Origin: Anaerolineae bacterium
Lineage (GTDB): Bacteria > Chloroflexota > Anaerolineae > B4-G1
Direction: 5' to 3'
NCBI GenBank assembly: GCA_016783285.1
Contig: JADHWW010000092.1
Location: forward strand, 1-6,458
Length of the DNA stretch: 6,458 nt
Within the stretch, counting starts at the first letter, position 1. The number at the start of each line of letters is the position of its first letter. Shown here piece by piece: positions 6,240 through 6,458 of the stretch. Both the position numbers and the translations under genes were made by a program. Under the pieces are notes generated by a model, which was not told where the DNA came from, ran no database searches, and saw only the letters and a program-made list of their open reading frames with translations.

Positions 6240-6268
6240 ACCTTAGCATAGAATGTCTGTTTTGGCAA
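6240..6268 (-). promoter_or_regulatory. Possible promoter of rdgB
   Basis: On the minus strand TTGCCA (6263-6268) is followed after 17 bp by TAAGGT (6240-6245), which matches TATAAT at three of six bases. Spacing and the distance of about 30 bp to the rdgB ATG are right, and an AGGAG follows, but the -10 match is poor. Confidence 0.3.
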
Positions 6269-6458
6269 CCACTGATGACCGCGTGCGGTTTTCCCAATTT
6301 GTTCCAGACGATTCTATGTATGACTCTACTGAAAAAAGGTCACTCGCCACCAGTTGGTGGGGAAAACTAGGCCAAAAAGCACCATTTTTGATGATGCCGT
6401 CCCTACATTTAGCCGTTTTCAGGGCAAAAGTGGGGCGCTGTCCCTATTGAATCCTCCG
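6269..6458. other. Intergenic stretch with a short inverted repeat and a weak direct repeat; no gene seen
   Basis: The sequence is more AT-rich than the genes. CCACCA-GT-TGGTGG (6347-6360) is a 6-bp-arm inverted repeat that could be an operator or chance. GCCGTCCCTA (6396-6405) and GCTGTCCCTA (6437-6446) are near-identical and 41 bp apart. Small open frames here show no codon or protein signal. The window ends inside this region, so a neighbouring gene or element may begin beyond it. Confidence 0.4.

Noticed and set aside
6253..6450. 65-codon plus-strand open frame in the right-hand intergenic region
   Set aside because: It has no convincing ribosome site, an unremarkable composition and no known motif, and it overlaps the likely rdgB promoter.

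Overview
The window is a compact, GC-rich (roughly 60% by eye) bacterial chromosome segment with short intergenic gaps and some GTG starts. It carries standard housekeeping genes and no phage, insertion-sequence, CRISPR or plasmid genes. Protein style and gene mix would fit Chloroflexota or a similar high-GC lineage, but the sequence does not prove any phylum.

Left part, plus strand (1-4859): six genes run in one direction. They are the C-terminal half of an FCD-domain GntR-type regulator (start outside the window), panB (ketopantoate hydroxymethyltransferase), a PanE/ApbA-type ketopantoate reductase, a class III PLP aminotransferase, an unrecognised five-helix membrane protein, and an inositol-monophosphatase-family phosphatase. 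Gaps are 11-22 bp, so the set reads as one operon. PanB and PanE would convert 2-oxoisovalerate to pantoate. panC and panD are not seen here. The aminotransferase could plausibly supply beta-alanine, the other half of pantothenate, but its substrate cannot be read from sequence.

Centre (4860-5096): about 115 bp without a gene lie after the phosphatase. Then comes a strong symmetric hairpin that can terminate transcription from both sides, and a minus-strand tRNA-Ser(CGA) gene with encoded CCA.

Right part, minus strand (5048-6213): rdgB/HAM1 (dITP/XTP pyrophosphatase) is followed by tadA (tRNA adenosine deaminase). The tadA reading frame does not stop before the tRNA gene: its last 15 codons and stop codon lie inside tRNA-Ser. 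tadA also has a near-consensus promoter whose predicted start site falls on its GTG start codon, so the message should be leaderless. The layout is promoter, leaderless tadA, overlapping tRNA-Ser, shared terminator, and it is the most unusual thing in the window.

The last 245 bp (6214-6458) are non-coding as far as can be seen. They hold a possible rdgB promoter, a short inverted repeat and a weak direct repeat.
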